Shown here: one piece after another, positions 1 to 5,491 of the stretch
How the letters are laid out: every line of letters begins with the position of its first letter
Position numbering within the stretch: the stretch's first letter is position 1
Origin: Thermococcus sp.
Lineage (GTDB): Archaea; Methanobacteriota_B; Thermococci; Thermococcales; Thermococcaceae
Reading direction: 5' to 3'
Length of the DNA stretch: 5,832 bases
Assembly (NCBI GenBank): GCA_027035445.1
Contig: JALVUT010000329.1
Coordinates: forward strand, 21,093 to 26,924
The notes under the pieces: model-generated
What the model was told of the DNA's origin: nothing
Seen by the model: only the letters and a program-made list of their open reading frames with translations
Database searches by the model: none
Position numbers and translations under genes: made by a program

Positions 1-189
1 CCGTACGAGAGGGAGGTCCAGGAGTTTCTTGGTCTGTTCTTTGATGGGATTCCCGACGGCAGGAGGCTTTTCCTGCCCGACGACTTCCCGGAGGGAGTGT
101 ACCCGCTCAGGCTGGATGAGACAGGGATCAAGCCGGAGATGGTCAAGAACGCCGGCCACCCATACAGAATGGGGGGTGCGAAGAAATGA
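1..189 (+). CDS. mbhK: MbhK/NuoC-like 30-kDa hydrogenase subunit, C-terminal part (5' end outside window)
   Basis: The window opens inside this gene; frame 1 is open from base 1 to a TGA at 187-189, giving the last 62 residues. They read [19 protein letters not shown], then [17 protein letters not shown], then [14 protein letters not shown]. The 'ReVqeflGl.F.G.pd.rrl.Lpdd.peg.yPLr' pattern is the conserved C-terminal block of the NuoC/30-kDa family (HycE N-terminal-like), and the wording is closest to what I recall of MbhK. In the complex this soluble subunit sits in the peripheral arm beside the small and large hydrogenase subunits and carries no cofactor. Its stop overlaps the start of the small ORF at 186 (ATGA), with a G-rich ribosome binding site (GGGGGGTG, 171-178) inside its last codons. 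The missing N-terminus prevents a check of full length. Family call is secure; the exact paralogue (Mbh, Mfh or Mch) is not. Confidence 0.85.
   Translation, partial: PYEREVQEFLGLFFDGIPDGRRLFLPDDFPEGVYPLRLDETGIKPEMVKNAGHPYRMGGAKK
175..189 (+). repeat. 15-bp direct repeat, copy 1 (end of K gene)
   Basis: GGTGCGAAGAAATGA spans the last codons and stop of the K gene. It matches the sequence at 339-353 in 14 of 15 positions, 164 bp downstream. The two copies bracket the small ORF. If the segment between them were removed, K and L would be joined through a single ATGA overlap, the junction type used by the other genes here. Confidence 0.8.
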
Positions 190-353
190 TGGTAGCTAAT
201 GGAGTTTATGCTCATCCCGTGCCCAAAGGGGGCATCAAACTGGTGAATAGAGACAGTAACAGAGCACCGCCTGAAAAAAGAGGGAATTTAAGGGAGATTA
301 ACTTTCCGCGAGCGCTTTGCGGAGCAAATGGCTCTGGAGGTGCAAAGAAATGA
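186..353 (+). CDS. small 55-aa ORF of unknown function between the K and L subunit genes
   Basis: I do not recognise this protein. The frame begins ATGATG at 186, overlapping the stop of the K gene (ATGA, 186-189), and ends TGA at 351-353, overlapping the ATG of the large subunit at 350. It is preceded by GGGGGGTG 7 nt upstream of the first ATG. The 55-residue product is basic (10 Lys/Arg against 3 Asp/Glu), has one Cys (residue 45), no evident membrane segment or signal peptide, and is rich in Gly, Pro and Asn. It ends in GGAKK, the same five residues that end the K protein, because both gene ends carry copies of a 15-bp repeat. Codons such as TTA, AAT and AGT are frequent, unlike the neighbouring genes. 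For it: exact start and stop coupling on both sides. Against it: short length, odd composition, and the possibility that the coupling is only a by-product of the repeat. It may be a real accessory peptide or an inserted non-coding segment that happens to stay open. Confidence 0.45.
   Translation: MMVANGVYAHPVPKGGIKLVNRDSNRAPPEKRGNLREINFPRALCGANGSGGAKK
339..353 (+). repeat. 15-bp direct repeat, copy 2 (start of large-subunit gene)
   Basis: GGTGCAAAGAAATGA ends the small ORF and supplies part of the ribosome binding site and the ATG of the large subunit gene. It differs from copy 1 at 175-189 by one base. Part of the match could reflect shared need for a GGTG ribosome binding site and an ATGA overlap, but the A-rich spacer is conserved too. 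Confidence 0.75.
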
Positions 354-1645
354 CCGGAAGGATCGAGTACTGGGTCAAGGTTCCAGTCGGACCCATACAT
401 CCGGCACTGGAGGAGCCCGAGAAGTTCATCATCACAATCGATGGAGAGAGAATAATCAACGTTGATGTGAAACTCGGCTACAACCTCAGGGGAATAGAGT
501 GGATAGCGATGAGGAGAAACTACATCCAGATACTCTACCTGGCGGAGAGGATGTGCGGCATCTGCTCATTCTCCCACAACCACACCTACTCAAGGGCCGT
601 GGAAGAGATGGCGGGAATACAAGTCCCGGAGCGGGCTGAGTACATCCGTGTCATCGTCGGTGAGCTTGAGAGGATCCACTCCCATCTGCTAAACCTCGGA
701 GTCGTTGGACATGCCATAGGCTACGACACGGTCCTGCACCTCAGCTGGCTCGCAAGGGAACGTGTCATGGATATCCTCGAGGCCATAGGAGGGAACAGGG
801 TGAACTACGCGGTCAACATGATAGGGGGTGTCCGAAGGGATATTGAGGATAGACATGTTCGGGCGATAATGGATATGATAAGGTACTATCGGGAAGAGGT
901 CATACCGAATATAGAGGAGATCTTCCTCTACGACCCAACGGTGGAAGCCCGCCTACGGGATTCAGGTGTTATCCCGAGGAGGATAGCCGTAGATTACAGT
1001 GCTCAGGGGCCAACCGCAAGGGGGAGCGGTGTCAAGAAGGACGTGCGCTACAACGAGAAGCTTGGGGTCTATCCCGACCTCGGTGTGAAGCCGGTAACGC
1101 CCAAGGAGTTCACCGGAATTATCAAGGGGGACGTTTTCGACAGAATGGTGGTTCGCGTTGGTGAGATCTGGCAGAGTATGGAACTCATAGAGAGAGCTGT
1201 AGACCAGATGCCTGAGGGCAAGATAAAGACGGTTCCCAAAGACAACGCCCTGCTCTTCCAGCTTAAGAAGGCCGAGGGGGAGGGAATCGGAAGATACGAA
1301 GCCCCGAGGGGAGAGCTGATACACTACGTAAAGGCAGAGAAGGGGAGGGACGGACCTGCAAGATGGAAGATGAGGGAACCGACCTTCCCTAACCTCTTCG
1401 CAATAGCCAGGGCACTGGTCGGTGAACAGGTCGCCGATGTACCAGTTGCAATAGCATCCATAGACCCCTGCCTCAGCTGCACGGACAGGGTTGCCGTGAT
1501 AGATGCAAACACCGGGAGGAAGACGATCCTCACTGAAAAAGACCTTCTCAAGCTTTCTATCGAGAAGACAAGGGAGGTTAACCCAGATATCCGGGGGAAA
1601 CCTGAGGTCGTTGGAATAGGCTGCCCACGGGGGGATGTGCTATGA
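350..1645 (+). CDS. mbhL: MbhL-type catalytic large subunit of group 4 [NiFe] hydrogenase
   Basis: This is the NiFe-site subunit (NuoD/HycE-C-terminal family) that reduces protons to H2 with electrons from ferredoxin. The start at 350 is chosen over an ATG at 317 because GGAGGTG lies at 336-342, 7 nt upstream, and because ATGA overlaps the preceding ORF; this gives 431 residues. Visible landmarks are GPIHPALEEP near residues 14-23, the N-terminal nickel ligand pair RMCGICSFSH (Cys69, Cys72), GPTARGSG at 220-227, and the C-terminal pair DPCLSCTDR (Cys374, Cys377). All four cysteines that bind Ni and Fe are present, which separates it from the MBS/Mbx-type large subunit, known to have lost part of the set. 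A 51-residue tail follows Arg380. By analogy with HycE, where the protease HycI cuts after the Arg of DPCxSCTDR, the likely maturation cut is Arg380/Val381. The protein is soluble and docks on the membrane arm through MbhM. It is close to what I recall of the Pyrococcus MbhL; Mfh or Mch paralogues from formate or CO clusters are the main alternatives. Confidence 0.93.
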   Translation: MTGRIEYWVKVPVGPIHPALEEPEKFIITIDGERIINVDVKLGYNLRGIEWIAMRRNYIQILYLAERMCGICSFSHNHTYSRAVEEMAGIQVPERAEYIRVIVGELERIHSHLLNLGVVGHAIGYDTVLHLSWLARERVMDILEAIGGNRVNYAVNMIGGVRRDIEDRHVRAIMDMIRYYREEVIPNIEEIFLYDPTVEARLRDSGVIPRRIAVDYSAQGPTARGSGVKKDVRYNEKLGVYPDLGVKPVTPKEFTGIIKGDVFDRMVVRVGEIWQSMELIERAVDQMPEGKIKTVPKDNALLFQLKKAEGEGIGRYEAPRGELIHYVKAEKGRDGPARWKMREPTFPNLFAIARALVGEQVADVPVAIASIDPCLSCTDRVAVIDANTGRKTILTEKDLLKLSIEKTREVNPDIRGKPEVVGIGCPRGDVL

Positions 1646-2631
1646 ACCTGCTTTACTCCACACTCGGCTTCATCGGGATCTATCTGTACGTCTCCTTTGC
1701 ATCACTGCTCTGGGAGGGAATAGACAGGAAGATAGTGGCTAGAATGCAGAGGAGGATGGGTCCTCCCGTTCTCCAGCCGTTCTACGACTTCCTCAAGATG
1801 GTGAGTAAGGAATCAGTAGTTCCAAGGGATGCGAACAAACTCTTTGAGCTCGCCCCGGTCTTTGCCCTGGCGGCTGCAATAGCACTCCTAGCGTACACGC
1901 CACTGGGCTTCGGACCGCTCTTTAAAACTAAGGGGGATATAATACTGTTCATATACCTCCTGACCCTAATAGGCTTCATCAGAGTTCTAGGGGCCGCGAG
2001 TTCCGGGTCTCCATACGCCCAGATTGGAGCGCAGAGGGAGATGATAATCCTAGTTTCAAGGGAAGCCCCCATGATGCTGGGGATATTCACAATAATGTGG
2101 CGCATACGGGATCTTGGGGTTAGCAAGCCCTTCAGCCTTCATGTCCTCTACGAGCACAACATCTGGGAGATAGGAACACCAATGAGTATCATAGGTGCCC
2201 TCATACTTCTATTCGTCTTCATGGCATGGCTTGCCAGCGAGATAGAAACGGGCTTCTTTGACATACCAGAGGCAGAGACCGAGCTTGCCGAAGGGACCAT
2301 GGCAGAGTACAGCGGACGGCATCTGGCACTCCTTGAGCTGGCCAACGCAATAAAGGCTTTCGTGAGCGCGAGCCTAGTCGTGGCGGTGTTCTTCCCATGG
2401 GGTATTTCCGGCTACCTTGGGCTCACGGGACTTCCGGCAATGGTTGCTGACCTGCTCTTCCACACCCTCAAGGTCTTCGCCGTGCTCTTCGTGAGTATGA
2501 GCATATTCAGGGCAACTAGCGGGAGGCTCAGGATAACCCAGGCAACAAACCTGTTCTGGACGAGGCTCCTGCCCGCCAGCATAGTCGGGGCACTGCTACT
2601 GGTGATCGATATGCTAGGGGTGATCTCATGA
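1642..2631 (+). CDS. mbhM: MbhM/NuoH-like membrane anchor subunit of the hydrogenase
   Basis: This 329-residue integral membrane protein belongs to the NuoH/HycD/EchB family, which anchors the hydrogenase arm and links it to the ion-translocating membrane arm. About eight hydrophobic segments are visible, roughly at residues 4-24, 70-86, 95-114, 135-151, 178-198, 236-258, 265-287 and 307-326. Family marks include DRKIVARMQRRMGPP (28-42) after the first helix, GAQREMIILVSREAPMM mid-protein, and the acidic loop DIPEAETELAEGTMAEYSG beginning at residue 207, whose glutamates match the conserved acidic residues of the NuoH loop facing the quinone/[4Fe-4S] region. ATGA overlaps the end of mbhL by 4 nt and the gene overlaps mbhN by 4 nt, so the L-M-N genes are almost certainly co-translated. 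No damage or missing motif is seen. Confidence 0.92.
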   Translation: MNLLYSTLGFIGIYLYVSFASLLWEGIDRKIVARMQRRMGPPVLQPFYDFLKMVSKESVVPRDANKLFELAPVFALAAAIALLAYTPLGFGPLFKTKGDIILFIYLLTLIGFIRVLGAASSGSPYAQIGAQREMIILVSREAPMMLGIFTIMWRIRDLGVSKPFSLHVLYEHNIWEIGTPMSIIGALILLFVFMAWLASEIETGFFDIPEAETELAEGTMAEYSGRHLALLELANAIKAFVSASLVVAVFFPWGISGYLGLTGLPAMVADLLFHTLKVFAVLFVSMSIFRATSGRLRITQATNLFWTRLLPASIVGALLLVIDMLGVIS

Positions 2632-3059
2632 AGATCCCACCGACACTCTCAACCGTCCTCGGAAACCTCTTCAAAAAGCCCGCCACAAACCCCTTTCCGG
2701 AGAGTGAGCCGGTACCGGTTCCTGAGGGCTTCAGGGGCAAGCTGGTCTACGACGTCGACAAGTGCGTCGGCTGCAGGCTCTGCGTCATGGTCTGCCCCGC
2801 TGGGGTTATAGAGTACGTCCCGGAGATAAAGAAGGTTACCTTCTGGCTCGGGAGGTGCGTCTTCTGCCAGCAGTGCGTCGACGTCTGCCCGGTCCACGCA
2901 CTCAGCATGAGCGACGAGTTCCTGCTCGCCACGACGGACAAGTACGACGACAACCTCCGCTGGCTCAAGGAGGACGAGGTAGTGAAGTTAAAGAAAAAGC
3001 TTGAAGAGCAGAAAAAGACTAAGAAGATTACAAAGAAAGACGCTGAGAAAGGGAGTTGA
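2628..3059 (+). CDS. mbhN: MbhN/NuoI-like polyferredoxin subunit, 2x[4Fe-4S]
   Basis: This 143-residue protein carries two classic [4Fe-4S] motifs: CVGCRLCVMVCP (Cys46, 49, 52, 56) and CVFCQQCVDVCP (Cys77, 80, 83, 87). It belongs to the NuoI/HycF/EchF family and would take electrons from reduced ferredoxin and hand them to the cluster of the small (NuoB-like) subunit. The N-terminal ~40 residues are Pro-rich and probably pack on MbhM. The C-terminal ~25 residues are strongly charged, with many Lys (KLKKKLEEQKKTKKITKK), likely helical or disordered; similar charged tails occur in this family but the function is not evident. The gene starts in an ATGA overlap with mbhM, with GGGGTGAT (2617-2624) just upstream as ribosome binding site. 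It is the last gene of the first operon; a T-run follows 18 nt after the stop. Confidence 0.92.
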   Translation: MKIPPTLSTVLGNLFKKPATNPFPESEPVPVPEGFRGKLVYDVDKCVGCRLCVMVCPAGVIEYVPEIKKVTFWLGRCVFCQQCVDVCPVHALSMSDEFLLATTDKYDDNLRWLKEDEVVKLKKKLEEQKKTKKITKKDAEKGS

Positions 3060-3075
3060 TGAGAGTTCCATTCAC

Positions 3076-3087
3076 GCTTTTTTTCTA
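3076..3087 (+). terminator. T-run transcription terminator after mbhN
   Basis: Seven consecutive T residues at 3078-3084, followed by C and TATT, lie 18 nt after the mbhN stop. Archaeal RNA polymerase of Thermococcales terminates at T-rich tracts on the non-template strand without needing a hairpin, and none is evident here. The position fits the end of the hydrogenase operon. Confidence 0.55.
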
Positions 3088-3266
3088 TTGATCCTCTTCT
3101 GCAGTTCATGATTCGAGATGCTAAAGCGTCGAACTAGGTTCTACAACAGGGCGCAGTTCAGTTCAGCGATACGAGTTAATGGTCACCATAGTCCCCTACA
3201 ATACTACAGAGGATAGTTTTGTGATGTATGTAAACCAACATTAGTTTGATATTTGCCAAATTTATG

Positions 3267-3283
3267 GTTTTTAACCTTTTGTT
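3267..3283 (+). promoter_or_regulatory. putative SurR binding site 1 (upstream of TATA)
   Basis: GTTTTTAACCTTTTGTT is an exact match to the extended SurR motif GTTn3AACn5GTT; the core palindrome is widened by one base pair (GGTT-TTT-AACC, 3266-3276). SurR is the redox-switch regulator of Thermococcales that, in the absence of elemental sulfur, activates hydrogenase operons including mbh. The site ends 11 bp upstream of the putative TATA box, the position expected for activation. The motif match is seen; the function is inferred from the family. Confidence 0.75.
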
Positions 3284-3294
3284 TGAGAAATGCA

Positions 3295-3304
3295 TTTATA
3301 ATAA
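3295..3304 (+). promoter_or_regulatory. putative TATA box of the antiporter/mbhA operon
   Basis: TTTATAATAA resembles the archaeal TATA element, with a purine-rich GAGAAATG just upstream that could act as the BRE. A start site about 25 bp downstream would fall near 3320-3328, giving a leader of about 55 nt before the ATG at 3380. The position between the two SurR-type sites supports the assignment. Confidence 0.65.
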
Positions 3305-3351
3305 TTTAATCAATCCTACATTGAGCTTTAGAGGCAAGGCGGCCCCTGAGG

Positions 3352-3368
3352 GTTTAAAACCAAAAGTT
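3352..3368 (+). promoter_or_regulatory. putative SurR binding site 2 (in the transcribed leader)
   Basis: GTTTAAAACCAAAAGTT is a second exact match to GTTn3AACn5GTT, again with a widened core (GGTT-TAA-AACC, 3351-3361). It lies downstream of the putative TATA box and start site, and only 2 bp before the GGTGAG ribosome binding site of the first gene. It is 85 bp downstream of site 1 in the same orientation. In Thermococcales, SurR sites downstream of the core promoter usually go with repression, so its role here is open. Confidence 0.65.
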
Positions 3369-3379
3369 GGGGTGAGAAA

Positions 3380-3883
3380 ATGGGGTTTACAACGTCTTTT
3401 GTATGGTCTCTGATAGTATACCTAGTCCTCACTGCTGGCTCCGGTTCCATCCTCGCATGGAGTCCCGCGGAACTGGTGGCCGGAGTAGCCGTAGCAATGG
3501 TTATAGGCTATGCTACCAGAAACATCATGGACGAGCGCTTTGAATACTTCTTTAGTCCAAAAAGGTGGATTCTCTTTTTGGTCTATGCCTTCGGACCTTT
3601 CTTCTTTGCAATGGCAAAGGCCAACTTCGATGTGGCCTACAGAGTCATAACGGGCAAAATAAGACCGGGCATTGTCAAGATATCTCCCGACCTCACCAGG
3701 GGAGAGAGCAGAGTCCTCCTGGCCAACTCCATAACACTAACTCCAGGAACATTCACCCTTGAAATCGATGATGAGGGGAGTCTGTACGTCCACTGGATAA
3801 ACATTCCACCCGGAAAAGAAAGGCCCACTCCTGAAGAGCTCTGCGGGTACCTTCCAAAATGGGCAAGGAGGATAGGAGAATGA
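3380..3883 (+). CDS. mbhA: MbhA, MrpE/MnhE-like antiporter-module subunit
   Basis: This 167-residue protein is of the MrpE (MnhE) family, a small membrane subunit of Mrp Na+/H+ antiporters that forms the distal part of the membrane arm in Mbh. Three hydrophobic segments are seen near residues 5-24, 30-46 and 62-80, followed by a soluble C-terminal domain with the family motif ANSITLTPGTFTLEID (115-130) and HWINIP. The ATG at 3380 has GGTGAG at 3371-3376, 3 nt upstream. As first gene behind a SurR-type promoter, it matches the mbhA position of the Thermococcales mbh operon; mbsA/mbxA of the sulfur-reducing relative or mnhE of a Mfh/Mch cluster are possible too. The stop overlaps mbhB (ATGA). 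Confidence 0.88.
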   Translation: MGFTTSFVWSLIVYLVLTAGSGSILAWSPAELVAGVAVAMVIGYATRNIMDERFEYFFSPKRWILFLVYAFGPFFFAMAKANFDVAYRVITGKIRPGIVKISPDLTRGESRVLLANSITLTPGTFTLEIDDEGSLYVHWINIPPGKERPTPEELCGYLPKWARRIGE

Positions 3884-4152
3884 TAGAGAGTATGTTCATG
3901 TGGGCCATGATACTGTTGCTGCTCTCGGCAACGCTCACACTGATAAGGATGCTCCTCGGCCCGACGATACCCGACAGAGTGGTTGCCCTTGACGCCATGA
4001 CGACGACAACGGCCGGTGCTATGGTGGTTTACGGCGTTATAACCAGACAGGTCATCTTCATCGACGTCGCCCTTGTCTATGCCGTTCTAAGCTACATAGC
4101 CACGCTCTACATAGCGCGCTATCTGATCAAAAGAAGGGTGGGATTGGTATGA
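3880..4152 (+). CDS. mbhB: MbhB, MrpF/MnhF-like subunit
   Basis: This 90-residue MrpF-family membrane protein has three predicted helices (about 5-25, 37-53 and 58-79). The loop GPTIPDRVVALD (27-38) between helices 1 and 2 is the family hallmark. The start at 3880 is preferred over an in-frame ATG at 3859 because AAGGAGG at 3865-3871 is an excellent ribosome binding site 8 nt upstream and because it makes an ATGA overlap with mbhA. It acts in the small-subunit cluster E-F-G of the antiporter module. Confidence 0.9.
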   Translation: MIESMFMWAMILLLLSATLTLIRMLLGPTIPDRVVALDAMTTTTAGAMVVYGVITRQVIFIDVALVYAVLSYIATLYIARYLIKRRVGLV

Positions 4153-4505
4153 TAGGGGTGGTACTTGCGATATTCCTGGCAATAGGCGTTTTTTTCAATC
4201 TCCTGGCCAGTGTCGGAATACTCCGCTTCCCGGACGTCTACACGAGAATCCATGCCTCCACGAAATGTACCACCTTCGGAACGATCTTCATAGTGCTTGC
4301 CACGATAACCTACGCCCTCTACAACTGGCGGCTTGACGGGAACTCGAAGTGGGTGGTCCTTGCGATCCACGCATCACTCGTCGTCATATTCCTAGTGCTC
4401 ACCAACCCCGTTGGAGCGCATGCAATAGGTAGAGCCGCAAGGAAGTCAGACATAAGGCCCTACGGGGCAGTTATAGATGAACTGGAGGGATACTATGAAC
4501 TTTGA
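4149..4505 (+). CDS. mbhC: MbhC, MrpG/MnhG-like subunit
   Basis: This 118-residue MrpG-family protein has three predicted helices (about 3-24, 41-59 and 68-87). The family signature GILRFPDVYTRIHASTK (23-39) is intact after the first helix. The C-terminal ~28 residues are polar and cytoplasmic in type, ending ELEGYYEL. It starts in an ATGA overlap with mbhB and its last 11 bases overlap the next gene. It is a structural part of the Mrp-like module; no catalytic residues are expected. Confidence 0.9.
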   Translation: MIGVVLAIFLAIGVFFNLLASVGILRFPDVYTRIHASTKCTTFGTIFIVLATITYALYNWRLDGNSKWVVLAIHASLVVIFLVLTNPVGAHAIGRAARKSDIRPYGAVIDELEGYYEL

Positions 4506-4758
4506 AAGCTTTTTTGGGGTCATCCAGTTCTTTGTCGCGATAGGACTCCTCACCAGTGCCGCCGCCGCCATCCGTTTCAAGAACCTGGTCTCCGCGGTGC
4601 TCGCGATGGCCGTCTTCAGCCTGATTCTCTCGCTGGAGTTCTACGTCCTCCAGGCCCCAGACGTCGCCATAGCGGAGGCAGGAGTTGGAGCATGCCTTAC
4701 AACAGCAATGTACCTGCTCGCAATAAAGAACACCACCGATGAGGAGGTAATAGCATGA
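4495..4758 (+). CDS. mbhD: MbhD, DUF4040-type subunit (MrpA C-terminal/MrpB-like)
   Basis: This 87-residue membrane protein corresponds to the domain that in bacterial Mrp systems lies in the C-terminal part of MrpA. Three hydrophobic stretches are seen (about 7-25, 31-50, 60-77), with the motif QAPDVAIAEAGVGACLTTAM spanning the loop and third helix; its acidic residues are candidates for the ion path. An in-frame ATG at 4477 would add 6 residues, but GGAGGG at 4484-4489 lies 5 nt before the ATG at 4495, so the shorter form is chosen. It overlaps mbhC by 11 nt and mbhE by 4 nt. Confidence 0.86.
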   Translation: MNFESFFGVIQFFVAIGLLTSAAAAIRFKNLVSAVLAMAVFSLILSLEFYVLQAPDVAIAEAGVGACLTTAMYLLAIKNTTDEEVIA

Positions 4759-5027
4759 GGAAGGCCCTGGCACTTTTCGCATTTGTGGGCTTCGCCATAA
4801 TCCTCCTCGCAGTCAGTGTGAGCATCAGACCCTTTGGGAAACCGACCCACACGGGCATGGACTCCTACTTCATCGAACACGCCCAGAAACAGGTTTCAGC
4901 GAACAACGTCGTCACGAGTATAGTCTTTGATTACAGGGGGTTTGATACCCTCGGCGAGGCCACAGTCCTCTTTACAGCCGTTGCGGGTGCTATGATGGCC
5001 CTTCGCAGGAGGGGGGTGAGTCGATGA
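4755..5027 (+). CDS. mbhE: MbhE, MrpA C-terminal-like small membrane subunit
   Basis: This 90-residue protein has one hydrophobic helix at each end (about 4-24 and 67-84) and a soluble loop between. The block NVVTSIVFDYRGFDTLGEAT followed by VLFTAVAGAMMALRR is the signature of the MrpA C-terminal/MbhE family, where bacteria have it fused to the large antiporter subunit. It starts in ATGA overlap with mbhD and ends in ATGA overlap with mbhF. A GGAGG at 4743-4747 serves as ribosome binding site. Confidence 0.87.
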   Translation: MRKALALFAFVGFAIILLAVSVSIRPFGKPTHTGMDSYFIEHAQKQVSANNVVTSIVFDYRGFDTLGEATVLFTAVAGAMMALRRRGVSR

Positions 5028-5491
5028 CGACGGAGATCATCAAGGTGACGACTCGTCTTCTGGAACCGCTCATACTGACCTTCGGAGCCTACGTTATAAT
5101 CCACGGACACCTGACCCCGGGCGGGGGCTTCCAAGGGGGAGCGGTCTTCGCAAGTGGACTGATACTCCTGATGGTAGCGTGTGAGAGGAAGGTGATGGCG
5201 GAGCGTTTCAAAAAGGCACCACTTGGATTCCTTGAGAGCATCGGCGCCCTTGGGTTCCTCGGAATGGCATCACTTGGACTGATGGGGTACACCTTCTTCA
5301 AAAACGTCATAGCCAACAGCGGCTTTCCAGTATTTGGGAGTAGAACACCGATTGGAATAAACCCAGGTTTCCTCAACACGGGCGGGACACTCGCTTACAT
5401 GAACATCTTCGTGGGTATGAAGGTCCTAACCGGACTGACAAGCATCGTGCTGGTGTTCTTCATCCTTTACCGGGGTGAGGAGAATGAATGA
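5024..5491 (+). CDS. mbhF: MbhF, MrpB/MnhB-like subunit
   Basis: This 155-residue MrpB-family protein has four predicted helices (about 15-28, 37-53, 71-92 and 122-148). The sequence HGHLTPGGGFQGGAVFASG, beginning at residue 27, is the strongly conserved MnhB motif. The ATG at 5024 overlaps the end of mbhE; GGAGGGGGGTG precedes it. The product belongs to the membrane arm between the MrpE-F-G cluster and the MrpC/D-like subunits. The stop overlaps the next gene by 8 nt. Confidence 0.9.
   Translation: MTTEIIKVTTRLLEPLILTFGAYVIIHGHLTPGGGFQGGAVFASGLILLMVACERKVMAERFKKAPLGFLESIGALGFLGMASLGLMGYTFFKNVIANSGFPVFGSRTPIGINPGFLNTGGTLAYMNIFVGMKVLTGLTSIVLVFFILYRGEENE

Larger units (their letters stand above)
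3060..3379. other. 320-bp intergenic region between the two operons
   Basis: The first part holds the T-run terminator. The last ~115 bp are A/T-rich and hold the promoter and two SurR-type sites listed separately. Between about 3090 and 3240 I see no convincing gene: only frames of about 20-40 codons without a ribosome binding site, and no tRNA, C/D-box or CRISPR pattern. Small oddities are a GAAC-TAG-GTTC inverted repeat at 3131-3141 and a short iterated CAGTTCAGTTCAG at 3154-3166, both too short to interpret. A 10-codon frame (MRVPFTLFFY) starts at 3059 in a TGATG overlap with mbhN and runs into the T-run. Confidence 0.7.

Noticed and set aside
317..349. Longer N-terminus of the large subunit from ATG 317 (11 extra residues)
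   Set aside because: GGAGGTG at 336-342 would lie inside the gene, the ATG at 350 has ideal spacing and an ATGA overlap, and the family N-terminus begins just after it.
962..1324. Minus-strand open frame inside mbhL (and similar ones in other genes)
   Set aside because: These lie antisense to conserved genes, have no family features, and reflect codon structure of the + strand genes.
3131..3150. GGTTCTA as a T-arm of a tRNA gene
   Set aside because: No matching acceptor stem, anticodon arm or GGTTCRANNCC context around it.
3220..3240. GTGATGT as a C box of a C/D guide RNA
   Set aside because: It deviates from RUGAUGA and no CUGA D box pair is found at suitable spacing.
3179..3244. Small 21-codon ORF in the intergenic region
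   Set aside because: No ribosome binding site, very short, no recognisable sequence, and no coupling to neighbours.
3859..3879. MrpF start at ATG 3859
   Set aside because: The strong AAGGAGG lies downstream of that ATG and serves the ATG at 3880, which makes the usual ATGA overlap.
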